Positions 27,647 to 39,352 are shown, numbered from the stretch's first letter. The stretch: DNA of 64,000 bases from Hyphomicrobiales bacterium (GCA_900469615.1 UBYA01000003.1:78578-142577); one strand, 5' to 3'. Numbers and translations are program-made. Notes: a model not told the origin generated them from the sequence alone.

Positions 27647-27940
27647 ATGCTGTTTGCCTTTGTCTGCAAGGATAAGCCCGGATACCTGAATGTTCGCATG
27701 GAGACGCGTCCGGCGCATGTAGAGCATCTGAACAAGCTCAATGCCGAAGGCACGCTGAAGATGGCGGGACCTTTCCTGGATTCGGAAGGCAAGCCGAATG
27801 GCAGCCTGGTCATCGTCGAAGCCGAGAGCGTCGAGGCGGCGGTCGCGATCGCGGATGCCGACCCGTATACGAAGGCCGGCCTGTTCGAGAGTGTCGAGAT
27901 CAAGCCGTTCAACTGGGTTTTCAACAATCCGGAGGCATGA
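27647..27940 (+). CDS. YciI family protein
   Basis: A 97-residue ferredoxin-like-fold protein with the family's His in RPAHVEHLNKL and Asp in IADADPYTKAGLFE. The His-Asp pair is proposed as an active site, but no reaction is firmly assigned to the family. AAAGGAG precedes the ATG. It lies between gpsA and the EVE-domain gene with short gaps, so it should be cotranscribed. Confidence 0.92.
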   Translation: MLFAFVCKDKPGYLNVRMETRPAHVEHLNKLNAEGTLKMAGPFLDSEGKPNGSLVIVEAESVEAAVAIADADPYTKAGLFESVEIKPFNWVFNNPEA

Positions 27941-27943
27941 GAG

Positions 27944-28375
27944 ATGGCGCACTGGCTTTATAAATCCGAGCCGTCCTCCTGGTCCTGGCAGCAGCAGAAG
28001 GATGCCGGCGAGAAGGGAACCGAGTGGACCGGCGTGCGCAACTATCTCGCCCGCAACAATATGCGGGCCATGCAGATCGGCGACAAGGGCTTCTTCTATC
28101 ACTCCAATGACGGGCTGGAGATCGTCGGCATCGTCGAGGTTTGCGCGCTGGCCCATCCGGATTCGACCGCCAAGGACGATCCGCGCTGGGAATGCGTCGA
28201 TATTCGCGCCGTGCGCGACATGCCGAAGCCCGTGACCCTCAAGGACATCAAGGCCAATCCGAAGCTTTCGCAGATGTCGCTCGTCACCTCCATGCGGCTC
28301 TCCGTGCAGCCGGTGACGGATGAGGAATGGCTCGAAGTCTGCCGCATGGGCGGCCTGGACAATCCGCCGGTCTGA
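27944..28375 (+). CDS. EVE domain-containing protein
   Basis: A 143-residue single-domain EVE protein: MAHWLYKSEPSSWSW at the start, TGVRNYLARNNMRAM and GDKGFFYHSN in the middle (aromatic cage region), matching the PUA-like EVE fold. Stand-alone EVE proteins are thought to read modified bases in DNA or RNA. Here it starts 3 bp after yciI and precedes a methyltransferase gene; a functional link to that enzyme is only a suggestion from position. Confidence 0.93.
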   Translation: MAHWLYKSEPSSWSWQQQKDAGEKGTEWTGVRNYLARNNMRAMQIGDKGFFYHSNDGLEIVGIVEVCALAHPDSTAKDDPRWECVDIRAVRDMPKPVTLKDIKANPKLSQMSLVTSMRLSVQPVTDEEWLEVCRMGGLDNPPV

Positions 28376-28403
28376 TCCGGCCTGATTCGGTGGGCGGCGC
28401 TCT

Positions 28404-29054
28404 TTGAAAACCGATCCGGAACGCTTCATCCGCGCCAACACCAGCCTGATGGCGCCGCCGCATGTGCCGGAAATCCGGCTGCATCTGGCAAGCGAGGCGC
28501 ATGAACTCTGGCTGAAAACGGAAGAAGAACTGGAGGAAATCGGGTTGCCGCCGCCCTTCTGGGCCTTTGCCTGGGCGGGCGGTCAGGGTCTGGCGCGTTA
28601 CATCCTCGATCATCCCGAGACCGTGGCCGGCAGAACCGTGCTGGATTTCGCCAGCGGCTCCGGGCTTGTTGCCATTGCGGCCAGCCGTGCGGGCGCAAGC
28701 CATGTGCTTGCCGTCGACATCGATCCCTGGGCGGGTACGGCGATCCGGCTCAATGCCGTTGAGAATGGCGTCGCGCTGGACTTTGACGGCAAGGATATCG
28801 TCGGCCGCGCCGTGGATGCGCAGGTAATTCTTGCCGGAGACGTCTTCTACGATCGCGATTTCGCCGCGAGTCTCGTCCCCTGGCTGCGGCGTCTGGCGGG
28901 CGAGGGCAAGGCCGTTCTGGTCGGCGATCCCGGCAGGGCCTATCTTCCCAAGGATTGCCTGGAGAAGCGGGCGACCTATCAGGTGCCGGTGACGCGGGCG
29001 CTGGAGGACAGCGAGGTCAAGAAAACCACTGTCTGGCGATTTCTTGCCGGTTAG
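28404..29054 (+). CDS. class I SAM methyltransferase, ETF-beta lysine methyltransferase (METTL20)-like
   Basis: A 216-residue enzyme with SAM motif I LDFASGSGLVAIAA (about residues 75-88), the acidic post-I VLAVDID and the motif AGDVFYD. The N-terminus and the GDVFYDRDF segment resemble the bacterial METTL20 orthologues that methylate lysines in the electron transfer flavoprotein beta subunit. It uses a TTG start at 28404, 28 bp after the EVE gene stop. The exact substrate is inferred, not shown. Confidence 0.75.
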   Translation: MKTDPERFIRANTSLMAPPHVPEIRLHLASEAHELWLKTEEELEEIGLPPPFWAFAWAGGQGLARYILDHPETVAGRTVLDFASGSGLVAIAASRAGASHVLAVDIDPWAGTAIRLNAVENGVALDFDGKDIVGRAVDAQVILAGDVFYDRDFAASLVPWLRRLAGEGKAVLVGDPGRAYLPKDCLEKRATYQVPVTRALEDSEVKKTTVWRFLAG

Positions 29055-29096
29055 CCGTGTGGTTCCGCGTTTCACACTTTAAAGAGCCCGGTGCCG

Positions 29097-29498
29097 TCAG
29101 TGCCGGATGACGCAGACGCCGGCTTCGTACGAGCAGGGATTGCCGGCATAGCGGACATCGATGACCTTTGCCCGCGGCCTTGGCTGCGCCGCGGCAGGGC
29201 GGGCATAGGGATCGTAACCGCCATAGCCCAGGACATATGTGCCGCCATTGGCATGATAGACATCGGCCGTGCCGGCATAGGTGCCGGCGTTTGCGGCGTC
29301 GCGCCGCTCCATGACGACGATCCTGGCCGGCTGCTGCAGCCCGGCGCCCTGCGATCCGGAAATCTGGTGCAGGCGCATGATGCCCGAATGGTCGTGATGA
29401 TGCCTGTGGCGATAGTCGCCCGCCGACGCCTGTGTCGAGGAAAGAATGGCTGCTGCCGCCAAAACGAGCGCTGCTGCCTTGAAAAGATGCGGCCTCAT
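29097..29498 (-). CDS. small His-rich secreted protein, unknown function
   Basis: A 133-residue protein with a signal peptide (about 1-26, ending ASA-GD), directly followed by a His-rich stretch (YRHRHHHDHSG) that could bind metal. The rest is Gly/Ala/Tyr-rich with two Cys near the end (NPCSYEAGVCVIRH) that could form a disulphide. I recognise no domain. It is convergent with the methyltransferase gene and divergent from sdhC. Confidence 0.75.
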   Translation of the reverse strand: MRPHLFKAAALVLAAAAILSSTQASAGDYRHRHHHDHSGIMRLHQISGSQGAGLQQPARIVVMERRDAANAGTYAGTADVYHANGGTYVLGYGGYDPYARPAAAQPRPRAKVIDVRYAGNPCSYEAGVCVIRH

Positions 29499-29801
29499 GA
29501 TTCGTCCCCGCTTCGGTCCGTTAATGAAATCTTAACGCCAGATTGCCCCAAGAGCGGCGGGAAGTCCACGCCAGGGTTGCCGAAATGGTAAATAGCCCGG
29601 AATGGGGAGTCCGTCGTTGCATGCTCGCTAAAGTGCAGAGGGACCCGAATCGATTAAATTCAATGCAGGCATCAATTGTGCTTGTCGATAGGCTTCCGGG
29701 TGATTAATGGTCGCAATGATGCAACGCACACTGCATGTCTTTGCGCGCGCGTTGCCCCGGACATCCGGGTTCTAAGCGTATCGTAACGCCGCGAGGTTCT
29801 G
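29499..29801. other. intergenic region upstream of sdhC
   Basis: 303 bp without a supported gene. It must carry the promoter of sdhCDAB on the right and that of the His-rich protein gene on the left. Close to sdhC there is a small inverted repeat CCCGG/CCGGG (29756-29769). No promoter hexamers with good spacing were convincing. Confidence 0.5.
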
Positions 29802-30200
29802 ATGGCGAACGTCACACAAAACCGGCCTCTGTCGCCGCACCTGCAAATTTACAAACCCATCCCCACCATGGTCATGTCGATCGTCCACCGCATCACCGGC
29901 GGCGCGCTCTACTTCGGCACGCTGCTGGTTGCCTGGTGGCTGATTGCCGCGGCGACCGGCCAGGCCTATTTCGACCTGGTCAACTGGATCATGGGCACGA
30001 TCATCGGCCGCATCATCCTGCTCGGCTATACCTGGGCGCTGCTGCACCACATGATCGGCGGCCTGCGCCACTTCGTCTGGGATCTCGGTCATGGTTTCGA
30101 CCCGGCCGTTTCGACGAAGATGGCCAAGTTCACGCTCATCGCCTCGATCTGTCTGACCGCGCTGGTCTGGATTATCGGCATCGTCATCCGGCTGGGTTGA
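29802..30200 (+). CDS. sdhC: succinate dehydrogenase cytochrome b556 subunit
   Basis: A 132-residue membrane anchor of complex II with three hydrophobic helices. The signature RPLSPHLQIYKP opens the protein, SIVHRITG lies at the start of helix I (quinone site), and HHMIGGLRH in helix II contains the haem b ligand His. It passes electrons from the SdhB clusters to quinone. First gene of sdhCDAB. Confidence 0.96.
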   Translation: MANVTQNRPLSPHLQIYKPIPTMVMSIVHRITGGALYFGTLLVAWWLIAAATGQAYFDLVNWIMGTIIGRIILLGYTWALLHHMIGGLRHFVWDLGHGFDPAVSTKMAKFTLIASICLTALVWIIGIVIRLG

Positions 30201-30204
30201 ATTG

Positions 30205-30251
30205 GCATGATCCTTCCCGGAAGTGCTCGGATGCCTTTCGGGATCGTGCTT
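30205..30251 (+). repeat. hairpin/RIME-like palindrome in the sdhC-sdhD spacer
   Basis: GCATGATCC (30205-30213) pairs with GGATCGTGC (30241-30249) with one G-U, and an inner CCGGAAG/CTTTCGG pair extends the stem. The sequence style matches rhizobial intergenic palindromes. It would lie in the sdhCDAB mRNA just before the sdhD ribosome-binding site. Confidence 0.6.
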
Positions 30252-30266
30252 TAAAGGATATTTCTC

Positions 30267-30647
30267 ATGGATATGCGCACCCCTCTGGGCAAAGTCCGCG
30301 GTCTCGGTTCCGCCAAGGAAGGCACCGATCATTTCTGGCGCCAGCGCCTGACCGCCGTTGCCAATGTTCCCCTATTCCTCTTCTTCGTCATCTTCCTGAT
30401 GATCTATGCCGGCGCGCCCTACGCGGAAGTCGTGCACGCGCTGTCGAACCCGATCGTCGCCGTTATCTTCGGCCTGATGGTGATTTCCGGCGTCATTCAC
30501 ATGAAGCTCGGCATGCAGGTCATCATCGAGGACTATGTCCACGGTGAGTTCGGCAAGATCGTCCTTCTCATGCTCAACACGTTCTTCGCGATCGTCATGG
30601 CGGGGCTCTGTCTTTTCGCCATTCTGAAGATCGCGTTCGTAGGATAA
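30267..30647 (+). CDS. sdhD: succinate dehydrogenase hydrophobic membrane anchor
   Basis: A 126-residue subunit with three hydrophobic helices. [20 protein letters not shown] is the conserved N-terminal segment, and [15 protein letters not shown] contains the second haem ligand region. It is preceded by AAAGGA and followed by sdhA after 7 bp. Confidence 0.95.
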   Translation: MDMRTPLGKVRGLGSAKEGTDHFWRQRLTAVANVPLFLFFVIFLMIYAGAPYAEVVHALSNPIVAVIFGLMVISGVIHMKLGMQVIIEDYVHGEFGKIVLLMLNTFFAIVMAGLCLFAILKIAFVG

Positions 30648-30654
30648 TTGCATC

Positions 30655-32511
30655 ATGGCACCGAACTCATCCACTCAGAATGGGCCTGCTCAGAACGGGA
30701 AAGCCTACAAGTATATCGATCACTCCTATGACGTGATCGTCGTCGGCGCCGGCGGCGCCGGCCTGCGCGCCACGCTCGGCATGGCCGAACAGGGCTTCCG
30801 CACCGCCTGCATCACCAAGGTCTTCCCCACCCGTTCGCACACCGTCGCGGCCCAGGGCGGCATCGCCGCCTCGCTGCAGAACATGACGCCGGACAGCTGG
30901 CAGTGGCACCTCTACGACACCGTCAAGGGTTCCGACTGGCTCGGCGACGTCGACGCCATGCAGTACATGGTCATGGAAGCGCCGAAGGCCGTCTACGAGC
31001 TCGAGCACTACGGCGTTCCCTTCTCACGCAACGAAGAGGGCAAGATCTACCAGCGCCCGTTCGGCGGCCATATGCAGAATTTCGGTGAGGGACCGCCGGT
31101 GCAGCGCACCTGTGCCGCCGCCGACCGTACCGGCCATGCCATCCTGCATACGCTCTATGGCCAGTCGCTGCGCAACAACGCCGAATTCTTCATCGAGTAT
31201 TTCGCGCTCGACCTCATCATGTCCGATGACGGCAGCCGCTGCACCGGCGTCGTCGCCTGGTGCCTCGATGACGGCACGATCCATCGCTTCGCCGCCAAGA
31301 TGGTGGTGCTGGCGACCGGCGGCTACGGCCGCGCCTATTTCTCGGCGACTTCGGCCCATACCTGCACCGGCGACGGCGGCGGCATGGTGGCCCGCGCCGG
31401 CCTGCCGCTGCAGGACATGGAATTCGTCCAGTTCCATCCGACCGGCATCTACGGTTCGGGATGTCTCATCACGGAAGGCGCGCGCGGCGAAGGCGGCTAC
31501 CTCGTCAATTCCGAGGGCGAGCGCTTCATGGAGCGCTATGCGCCTTCGGCGAAGGACCTTGCCTCGCGCGACGTGGTTTCACGCTGCATGACGCTTGAGA
31601 TCCGCGAGGGCCGCGGCGTCGGAAAGAACAAGGACCATATCTTCCTGCATCTCGACCATCTCGATCCGGCCGTGCTGCATGAGCGTCTGCCCGGTATTTC
31701 CGAGAGCGCCCGCATCTTCGCCGGCGTCGACGTGACCCGCGAGCCGATCCCGGTGCTGCCGACGGTCCATTATAACATGGGCGGCATTCCCACCAACTAT
31801 TGGGGTGAAGTGCTGAATGCCGACAGCAGCAATCCCGAGCGCATTCTGCCGGGTCTTATGGCCGTCGGCGAAGCCGGCTGCGCCTCGGTGCACGGTGCCA
31901 ACCGCCTCGGCTCCAACTCGCTGATCGACCTCGTGGTCTTCGGCCGCGCCGCCGCCATCCGCGCCGGTCAGGTCATCGACCGCGATAGTCCGGTTCCGGC
32001 GGTCAACGTGGCTGCCTGCGACAAGATCATGGATCGCTTCGATCGCCTGCGTCACGCCAGCGGCTCGACACCGACCGCGGCGCTTCGCGAGAAGATGCAG
32101 CGCGCCATGCAGGAAGATGCCGCCGTGTTCCGTACCCAGGAATCGCTGGAATCCGGCTGCCGCCGCATTTCGGAGATCTGGAAGGATATGTCCGACATCA
32201 AGGTCACCGACCGCTCGCTGATCTGGAATTCCGACCTCGTCGAAACGCTGGAACTGCACAATCTGATGGCCAATGCCATCACGACGATCTACGGCGCCGA
32301 GGCCCGCAAGGAAAGCCGCGGCTCGCATGCCCGCGAGGATTACACCGAGGGCAAGTTCGCCGGCCGCGACGACGAAAACTGGCGCAAGCATACGCTTGCC
32401 TGGGTCAACGATGCAGGCGATGTGAAGCTGGACTATCGTCCGGTTCACACCGACCTGATCGCCGAAGGCATCGATCCGCACAAGATCGAGCCGAAGGCAC
32501 GCGTGTACTGA
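30655..32511 (+). CDS. sdhA: succinate dehydrogenase flavoprotein subunit
   Basis: A 618-residue flavoprotein that oxidises succinate to fumarate. [12 protein letters not shown] binds FAD, the His in [10 protein letters not shown] is the covalent flavin site, and the catalytic Arg/His region is in the HPTGIYGSG and [10 protein letters not shown] blocks. The C-terminus KIEPKARVY is typical. The N-terminus carries a short Gln/Asn-rich extension, making it a few residues longer than usual. Confidence 0.98.
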   Translation: MAPNSSTQNGPAQNGKAYKYIDHSYDVIVVGAGGAGLRATLGMAEQGFRTACITKVFPTRSHTVAAQGGIAASLQNMTPDSWQWHLYDTVKGSDWLGDVDAMQYMVMEAPKAVYELEHYGVPFSRNEEGKIYQRPFGGHMQNFGEGPPVQRTCAAADRTGHAILHTLYGQSLRNNAEFFIEYFALDLIMSDDGSRCTGVVAWCLDDGTIHRFAAKMVVLATGGYGRAYFSATSAHTCTGDGGGMVARAGLPLQDMEFVQFHPTGIYGSGCLITEGARGEGGYLVNSEGERFMERYAPSAKDLASRDVVSRCMTLEIREGRGVGKNKDHIFLHLDHLDPAVLHERLPGISESARIFAGVDVTREPIPVLPTVHYNMGGIPTNYWGEVLNADSSNPERILPGLMAVGEAGCASVHGANRLGSNSLIDLVVFGRAAAIRAGQVIDRDSPVPAVNVAACDKIMDRFDRLRHASGSTPTAALREKMQRAMQEDAAVFRTQESLESGCRRISEIWKDMSDIKVTDRSLIWNSDLVETLELHNLMANAITTIYGAEARKESRGSHAREDYTEGKFAGRDDENWRKHTLAWVNDAGDVKLDYRPVHTDLIAEGIDPHKIEPKARVY

Positions 32512-32528
32512 TCTGAGAGGAACTGACC

Positions 32529-33308
32529 ATGGTTGAACTCGCTCTCCCCAAGAACTCTCAGATGCGCGAAGGCAAGGTCTGGCCGAAGCCGGTCGGCGCC
32601 AAGAACACGCGCGAATTCCGCGTCTATCGCTGGAGCCCGGACGACGGCCAGAATCCGAGCATCGATACCTACTATATCGATGTCGACGATTGCGGCCCGA
32701 TGGTGCTCGACGGTCTGCTCTACATCAAGAACAAGATCGACCCGACGCTGACGCTGCGCCGCTCCTGTCGCGAAGGCATCTGCGGCTCCTGCGCGATGAA
32801 CATCGACGGCACCAATACGCTCGCCTGCACCAAGGGTCTGGACGAGATCAAGGGCACGGTGAAAATCTATCCGCTGCCGCATATGCCCGTCGTCAAGGAC
32901 CTCGTGCCGGATCTGACGAACTTCTACGCCCAGCATCGCTCGATCGAGCCCTGGCTGAAGACGGTTTCCCCGCCGCCGGCCAAGGAATGGAAGCAGAGCC
33001 ATGAGGACCGCCTGAAGCTCGACGGCCTCTACGAGTGCATCCTGTGCGCCTGCTGCTCGACCTCCTGTCCGAGCTATTGGTGGAACGGCGACCGCTATCT
33101 CGGCCCTGCCGTCCTCCTACAGGCCTATCGCTGGCTGATCGACTCCAGAGACGAAGCCAAGGGCGAACGCCTCGACAACCTCGAGGACCCCTTCCGCCTC
33201 TATCGCTGCCACACGATCATGAACTGCGCCCAGACCTGCCCGAAGGGTCTCAACCCGGCCAAGGCGATCGCCGAAATCAAGAAGATGATGGTCGAGCGGC
33301 GGGTCTGA
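32529..33308 (+). CDS. sdhB: succinate dehydrogenase iron-sulfur subunit
   Basis: A 259-residue subunit carrying three clusters: [2Fe-2S] by CREGICGSC and the later Cys in LAC; [4Fe-4S] by [11 protein letters not shown]; and [3Fe-4S] by the CHTIMNC and TCPKG Cys. It relays electrons from FAD to the SdhCD quinone site. An 8-bp hairpin, CGGCGGGT/ACCCGCCG (33297-33315), spans its stop codon but lacks a T-tract. Confidence 0.98.
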   Translation: MVELALPKNSQMREGKVWPKPVGAKNTREFRVYRWSPDDGQNPSIDTYYIDVDDCGPMVLDGLLYIKNKIDPTLTLRRSCREGICGSCAMNIDGTNTLACTKGLDEIKGTVKIYPLPHMPVVKDLVPDLTNFYAQHRSIEPWLKTVSPPPAKEWKQSHEDRLKLDGLYECILCACCSTSCPSYWWNGDRYLGPAVLLQAYRWLIDSRDEAKGERLDNLEDPFRLYRCHTIMNCAQTCPKGLNPAKAIAEIKKMMVERRV

Positions 33309-33355
33309 CCCGCCGGCGCTCATTCGCCAACTTCGGCGACGAGGATGATGTTCGA

Positions 33356-34162
33356 ATGATGATGAAAGGCTTTGCGCCGGAGACCGTGGCCGAAATCCGC
33401 TCAAGGCTTGCTTCGGTCAAGGCCGAGGGTATCCGGATCGGCCTTGCTATCGAAAGCGGCAGCCGTGCATGGGGATTTCCGTCGCCTGACAGCGATTACG
33501 ATTGCCGTTTCGTCTATGTCAGGTCGGAGCGGCATCATCTGACTTTGTTCCCGCATCGCGATGTCATCGAATTTCCGATCGTCGGTGATATTGACACCGG
33601 TGGGTGGGACCTGCGCAAGGCCCTGCTTCTGGCGCTCAAGGGCAACGCAGTCCTTGTCGAATGGTTGAAATCGCCGATCGTCTACGAAGAGGAGTTGGGC
33701 TTCCGTGACCGCCTCGGCACATTGCTTGAGGCAATCATGGTGCCGGAGAAGGTTGCCCGGCATTATGTCGGGCTGATGAGACAGCATCGGCCCGATGAAG
33801 GAACTGCGCCCATCCGCCTGAAGACGTTGCTTTACTCCATTCGTCCGGCAATCGCGCTTGAGTGGATGCGGCAGACGGATTTTGTGAAATTGCCGCCAAT
33901 GAACATGCTTGAATGCCTCGCGGATATCGAGATAGCGAAAGACATCCGGACAAGCATTCTGGAGTTGGTGGAGGTCAAGAGAGAGACGCGTGAAATGGGA
34001 GAGGGCGTGCCGCCAGCTCCTCTCGCGGAATTTCTCGCGGTCGCGCTCGAACGATATTCAAGTTTTCCGAGCAGACATGGGGAAGACCAAGCGCGCGAAA
34101 AAAGCATGCAGGAATTTGCCGACCGCTTCTATCTGGATGAGGTTCGTCGGGCGGCGCCTTGA
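33356..34162 (+). CDS. RlaP-type predicted nucleotidyltransferase (COG3541)
   Basis: A 268-residue protein with a minimal nucleotidyltransferase active site near the N-terminus: ESGSRAWGF (Gly35-Ser36) then SDYDCRF with Asp47 and Asp49 as the metal-binding pair. This is the RlaP/YcgL pattern. RlaP family members are found with RNA ligases in predicted RNA-repair islands; here no ligase, kinase or phosphatase neighbour is present. The ATG at 33356 begins a run of three Met codons and follows a GAGG site. It is 47 bp after sdhB, perhaps cotranscribed by readthrough. Confidence 0.85.
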   Translation: MMMKGFAPETVAEIRSRLASVKAEGIRIGLAIESGSRAWGFPSPDSDYDCRFVYVRSERHHLTLFPHRDVIEFPIVGDIDTGGWDLRKALLLALKGNAVLVEWLKSPIVYEEELGFRDRLGTLLEAIMVPEKVARHYVGLMRQHRPDEGTAPIRLKTLLYSIRPAIALEWMRQTDFVKLPPMNMLECLADIEIAKDIRTSILELVEVKRETREMGEGVPPAPLAEFLAVALERYSSFPSRHGEDQAREKSMQEFADRFYLDEVRRAAP

Positions 34163-34307
34163 AACCACCCGATTCTTGTCCAGCTATGGCCTACGGCAAT
34201 TTATGGCGGTATCGACTTGATTAACCAAAGTGAAATACGATAATTCGGACATCACTAAATATCACTTTACAGATGTCAGCGGTGGACAATCATTTAGGAG
34301 TGTGATG

Positions 34308-34835
34308 ATGCAGTTCAGATATGCAGTGACGGCTGCGGCGATTGGTCTGTCGCTTGCCGGTTGCCAGCGCACGGCATACAACAACGATAGTTATTCTGCC
34401 CCGCCTCTGCAGGCCCAGCCTGTTCCTTCCGTTCAATCCAGCCAGCTTCCGCCCGCAGGCGCCGGCAACGGCTCGCAATTCCCGGCGCCCCCGCCAACGG
34501 GTGCGGCGAACGCGGGCAACCAGCAGCAACAGCAGGCGATGGCGGCATCCGCGATGGACGTCACGAAGGAATCGATGGTCGGCAGCTGGAAAGTCAGCAA
34601 TGGCGGATCGAGCTGCGACATGTTCCTGACGCTGACCAACCTTGGCAGCGGCTCGCGCGGCGGCACGCGCGGTTGCGCGGGCGAACTGACGGCGATGGGT
34701 TCATGGGAGGTTTCCGGCAAGCAGGTTCTCCTGAAAAATCGTGACGGCGCCACGATCGGCACGCTCTACAAGACCGCCGATTCGCGCTTTGACGGTTCGA
34801 CCGCCTCCGGCCAGCCGCTCAGCCTCAGCCGATAA
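34308..34835 (+). CDS. Omp19/Inh-type outer membrane lipoprotein
   Basis: A 175-residue lipoprotein from the ATG at 34308 (TAGGAG 7-8 nt upstream; an adjacent ATG at 34305 is also possible). The lipobox LAGC puts the lipidated Cys at residue 19. A Pro/Gln-rich linker follows, and the C-terminal 90 residues form an Inh-like (AprI) beta-barrel domain with [17 protein letters not shown] and a second Cys in GTRGCAGEL. The closest described relative is Brucella Omp19, a protease inhibitor; inhibition here is inferred. Confidence 0.87.
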   Translation: MQFRYAVTAAAIGLSLAGCQRTAYNNDSYSAPPLQAQPVPSVQSSQLPPAGAGNGSQFPAPPPTGAANAGNQQQQQAMAASAMDVTKESMVGSWKVSNGGSSCDMFLTLTNLGSGSRGGTRGCAGELTAMGSWEVSGKQVLLKNRDGATIGTLYKTADSRFDGSTASGQPLSLSR

Positions 34836-34895
34836 GCTTATTTGACGGGCAGCATCTTCTGGGTGCGCCCCATTTGCACAGGCGGATATTTCCCC

Positions 34896-36059
34896 ATGCA
34901 GCCCATGCCAGATTACTCGATCAGCGTCTGCGAACAGCTAAAGGCGCTGACGGCGTCCGGATCCCTTCAGGTGGACTCGGCGCAGATGGATGTGGCGAAA
35001 ATGCTGGACCGCGTGCTTTCCGATCTCAAGCGGAGGAAGCCCGCCGCCAAAACCAGTGCGCTCGGCTGGATGTTTGCCGCGCGCAAGAAGTCGGCCGAGG
35101 CGATCAAGGGACTCTACATTCACGGCAGCGTCGGTCGCGGCAAGACCATGTTGATGGACATGTTCTTTGCCATGGCGCCGTGCCAGAAGAAACGCCGGGC
35201 GCATTTCTTCGAGTTCATGACCGACGTGCACAACCGCATCGCGGCGCAGCGGCTGAAATTCAAGAACGGCGAAACCAAACAGGCGGACCCGATCCCGCCG
35301 GTTGCCGCGGACCTCTACGCCGAGGCCGAACTGCTTTGCTTCGACGAATTTACCGTCACCGACATCGCTGATGCGATGATCCTGTCGCGGCTGTTTTCCG
35401 AGCTGTTCTCGCTCGGCTGCGTGCTGATCGCCACGTCGAACGTGGAGCCGGACAATCTTTATCGCGACGGCCTCAACCGCGGCCTGTTCCTGCCCTTCAT
35501 CGATCTCCTGAAAAAGTACGTCGATGTGGTGACGCTGGATTCGCCGACCGATTACCGCATGGAGAAGCTGAACAGCCAGCCGGTCTATCTGACGCCGCTC
35601 GACCAGCGTGCCGATATGGCGATGGATGCATCCTGGATGCAGGCGCTGCATGGACGCAAGGCGCAGCCGACGGAGATCCCGATGAAAGGGCGCTCCATTC
35701 ATGTGCCTCTGGCCGTCGACCGCATGGCGCGCTTTTCTTTCGCCGATCTTTGCGACGCGCCGCTCGGACCTGCCGATTTCCTGGCCATCGCCGAACGCTT
35801 CGATACGATCTTCCTCGATCGCGTGCCGAAGCTGGGGGCGGATAAGCGCAACCAGACGAAGCGCTTCATCATTCTGGTCGATACGCTCTACGATCACAAT
35901 ATCCGCCTCTACGTGTCCGCAGCCGCCATGCCGGAGGATCTGCTGGAGGAGCGGCGCGGAACGGAGGGCTTCGAATTCGACCGCACGGCGTCGAGGCTTT
36001 TCGAGATGCGCAGCGCGGAATATCTGGCCCAGACTTCGGCCAGACGTGCCGCCGAGTGA
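34896..36059 (+). CDS. zapE: cell division protein ZapE (AFG1-like ATPase)
   Basis: A 387-residue P-loop ATPase of the AFG1 family. Walker A is HGSVGRGKTM (Lys83), Walker B LLCFDEF, and the Arg-finger region lies in the C-terminal half (SARRAAE tail lacks motifs). E. coli ZapE acts at the division ring under stress; alphaproteobacterial and mitochondrial AFG1 proteins have been tied to membrane protein quality control. The ATG at 34896 (MQPMPDYSI) gives the standard length; a TTG at 34842 would extend it. Confidence 0.92.
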   Translation: MQPMPDYSISVCEQLKALTASGSLQVDSAQMDVAKMLDRVLSDLKRRKPAAKTSALGWMFAARKKSAEAIKGLYIHGSVGRGKTMLMDMFFAMAPCQKKRRAHFFEFMTDVHNRIAAQRLKFKNGETKQADPIPPVAADLYAEAELLCFDEFTVTDIADAMILSRLFSELFSLGCVLIATSNVEPDNLYRDGLNRGLFLPFIDLLKKYVDVVTLDSPTDYRMEKLNSQPVYLTPLDQRADMAMDASWMQALHGRKAQPTEIPMKGRSIHVPLAVDRMARFSFADLCDAPLGPADFLAIAERFDTIFLDRVPKLGADKRNQTKRFIILVDTLYDHNIRLYVSAAAMPEDLLEERRGTEGFEFDRTASRLFEMRSAEYLAQTSARRAAE

Positions 36060-36075
36060 CGATCCGGTGACATGT

Positions 36076-36097
36076 TATCTTACGTTTACGTAAGATA
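36076..36097. promoter_or_regulatory. perfect 22-bp palindrome upstream of mdh-sucCDAB (candidate operator)
   Basis: Ten-bp arms (right arm ACGTAAGATA, 36088-36097) around a central TT. The core TTACG-TTT-ACGTAA design resembles sites of MerR-type regulators of the LiuR kind in proteobacteria, which I recall only in outline. It lies 143 bp before the mdh start and 17 bp after zapE. Confidence 0.6.
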
Positions 36098-36137
36098 TTT
36101 TCGATCTAACCGATTGAAATTCCTGCTCTCAAAATAA

Positions 36138-37202
<1,065 letters not shown>

Positions 37203-37229
37203 TTTCCGCGTTCCAACAGGGATAAATCC

Positions 37230-38426
<1,197 letters not shown>

Positions 38427-38432
38427 GGCAAG

Positions 38433-39335
38433 ATGTCGATCCTCATCAACAAAGACACCAAGGTCCTGGTTCAGGGCCTGACCGGCAAGACCGGCACTTT
38501 CCACACGGAACAGGCGCTCGCCTATCACGGCACCAAGATGGTCGGCGGCATCCACCCCTCCAAGGGCGGTGAAACCTGGACCGGCTCCAAGGGCGAAAAG
38601 CTGCCGATCTTCAAGTCGGTCGCCGAAGGCAAGGACGCAACCGGCGCCAACGCTTCGGTCATCTACGTGCCGCCGGCAGGCGCTGCGGCTGCTATCCTCG
38701 AAGCGATCGAAGCCGAGATCCCGCTCATCGTCTGCATCACGGAAGGCATTCCGGTCGCCGACATGGTCAAGGTCAAGGATCGTCTCATCAAGTCCAAGTC
38801 GCGCCTGATCGGGCCGAATTGCCCGGGCGTCCTGACGCCGGACGAATGCAAGATCGGCATCATGCCGGGCTCCATCTTCAAGAAGGGCTCCGTCGGCGTT
38901 CTCTCGCGCTCCGGCACGTTGACCTATGAAGCCGTGTTCCAGACCACCAACGAAGGTCTCGGCCAGACGACGGCCGTCGGCATCGGCGGCGATCCGGTCA
39001 AGGGCACCGAATTCATCGACGTCCTGGAAATGTTCCTCGCCGACGACGAAACCAAGTCGATCATCATGATCGGCGAAATCGGCGGCTCGGCCGAAGAAGA
39101 CGCCGCGCAGTTCCTCAAGGACGAAGCCAAGAAGGGCCGCAAGAAGCCGATGGTCGGCTTCATCGCCGGCCGCACGGCACCTCCCGGCCGCACCATGGGC
39201 CATGCCGGCGCCGTCATCTCCGGCGGCAAGGGCGGCGCGGAAGACAAGATCGCGGCGATGGAATCGGCAGGCATCCGCGTGTCGCCGTCGCCGGCACGTC
39301 TCGGCAAGACGCTGGTGGAAGTCCTGAAGGGCTGA
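38433..39335 (+). CDS. sucD: succinyl-CoA synthetase alpha subunit
   Basis: A 300-residue subunit. [15 protein letters not shown] binds CoA, GPNCPGVL is conserved, and the phosphohistidine is in [10 protein letters not shown]. It is followed by a strong hairpin before sucA. Confidence 0.98.
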   Translation: MSILINKDTKVLVQGLTGKTGTFHTEQALAYHGTKMVGGIHPSKGGETWTGSKGEKLPIFKSVAEGKDATGANASVIYVPPAGAAAAILEAIEAEIPLIVCITEGIPVADMVKVKDRLIKSKSRLIGPNCPGVLTPDECKIGIMPGSIFKKGSVGVLSRSGTLTYEAVFQTTNEGLGQTTAVGIGGDPVKGTEFIDVLEMFLADDETKSIIMIGEIGGSAEEDAAQFLKDEAKKGRKKPMVGFIAGRTAPPGRTMGHAGAVISGGKGGAEDKIAAMESAGIRVSPSPARLGKTLVEVLKG

Positions 39336-39352
39336 CCCTACCTATAGCAAGG

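Noticed and set aside
26084..28441. 785-codon minus-strand frame opposite tsaD-gpsA-yciI-EVE
   Set aside because: It spans four convincing genes on the other strand and has low-complexity shadow composition.
33297..33315. Hairpin across the sdhB stop as a terminator
   Set aside because: The stem is perfect but no T-run follows, so it was mentioned under sdhB rather than annotated as a terminator.
33035..34162. 375-residue version of the nucleotidyltransferase
   Set aside because: The N-terminal 107 codons lie in the sdhB gene in a different frame; the family N-terminus begins at 33356.
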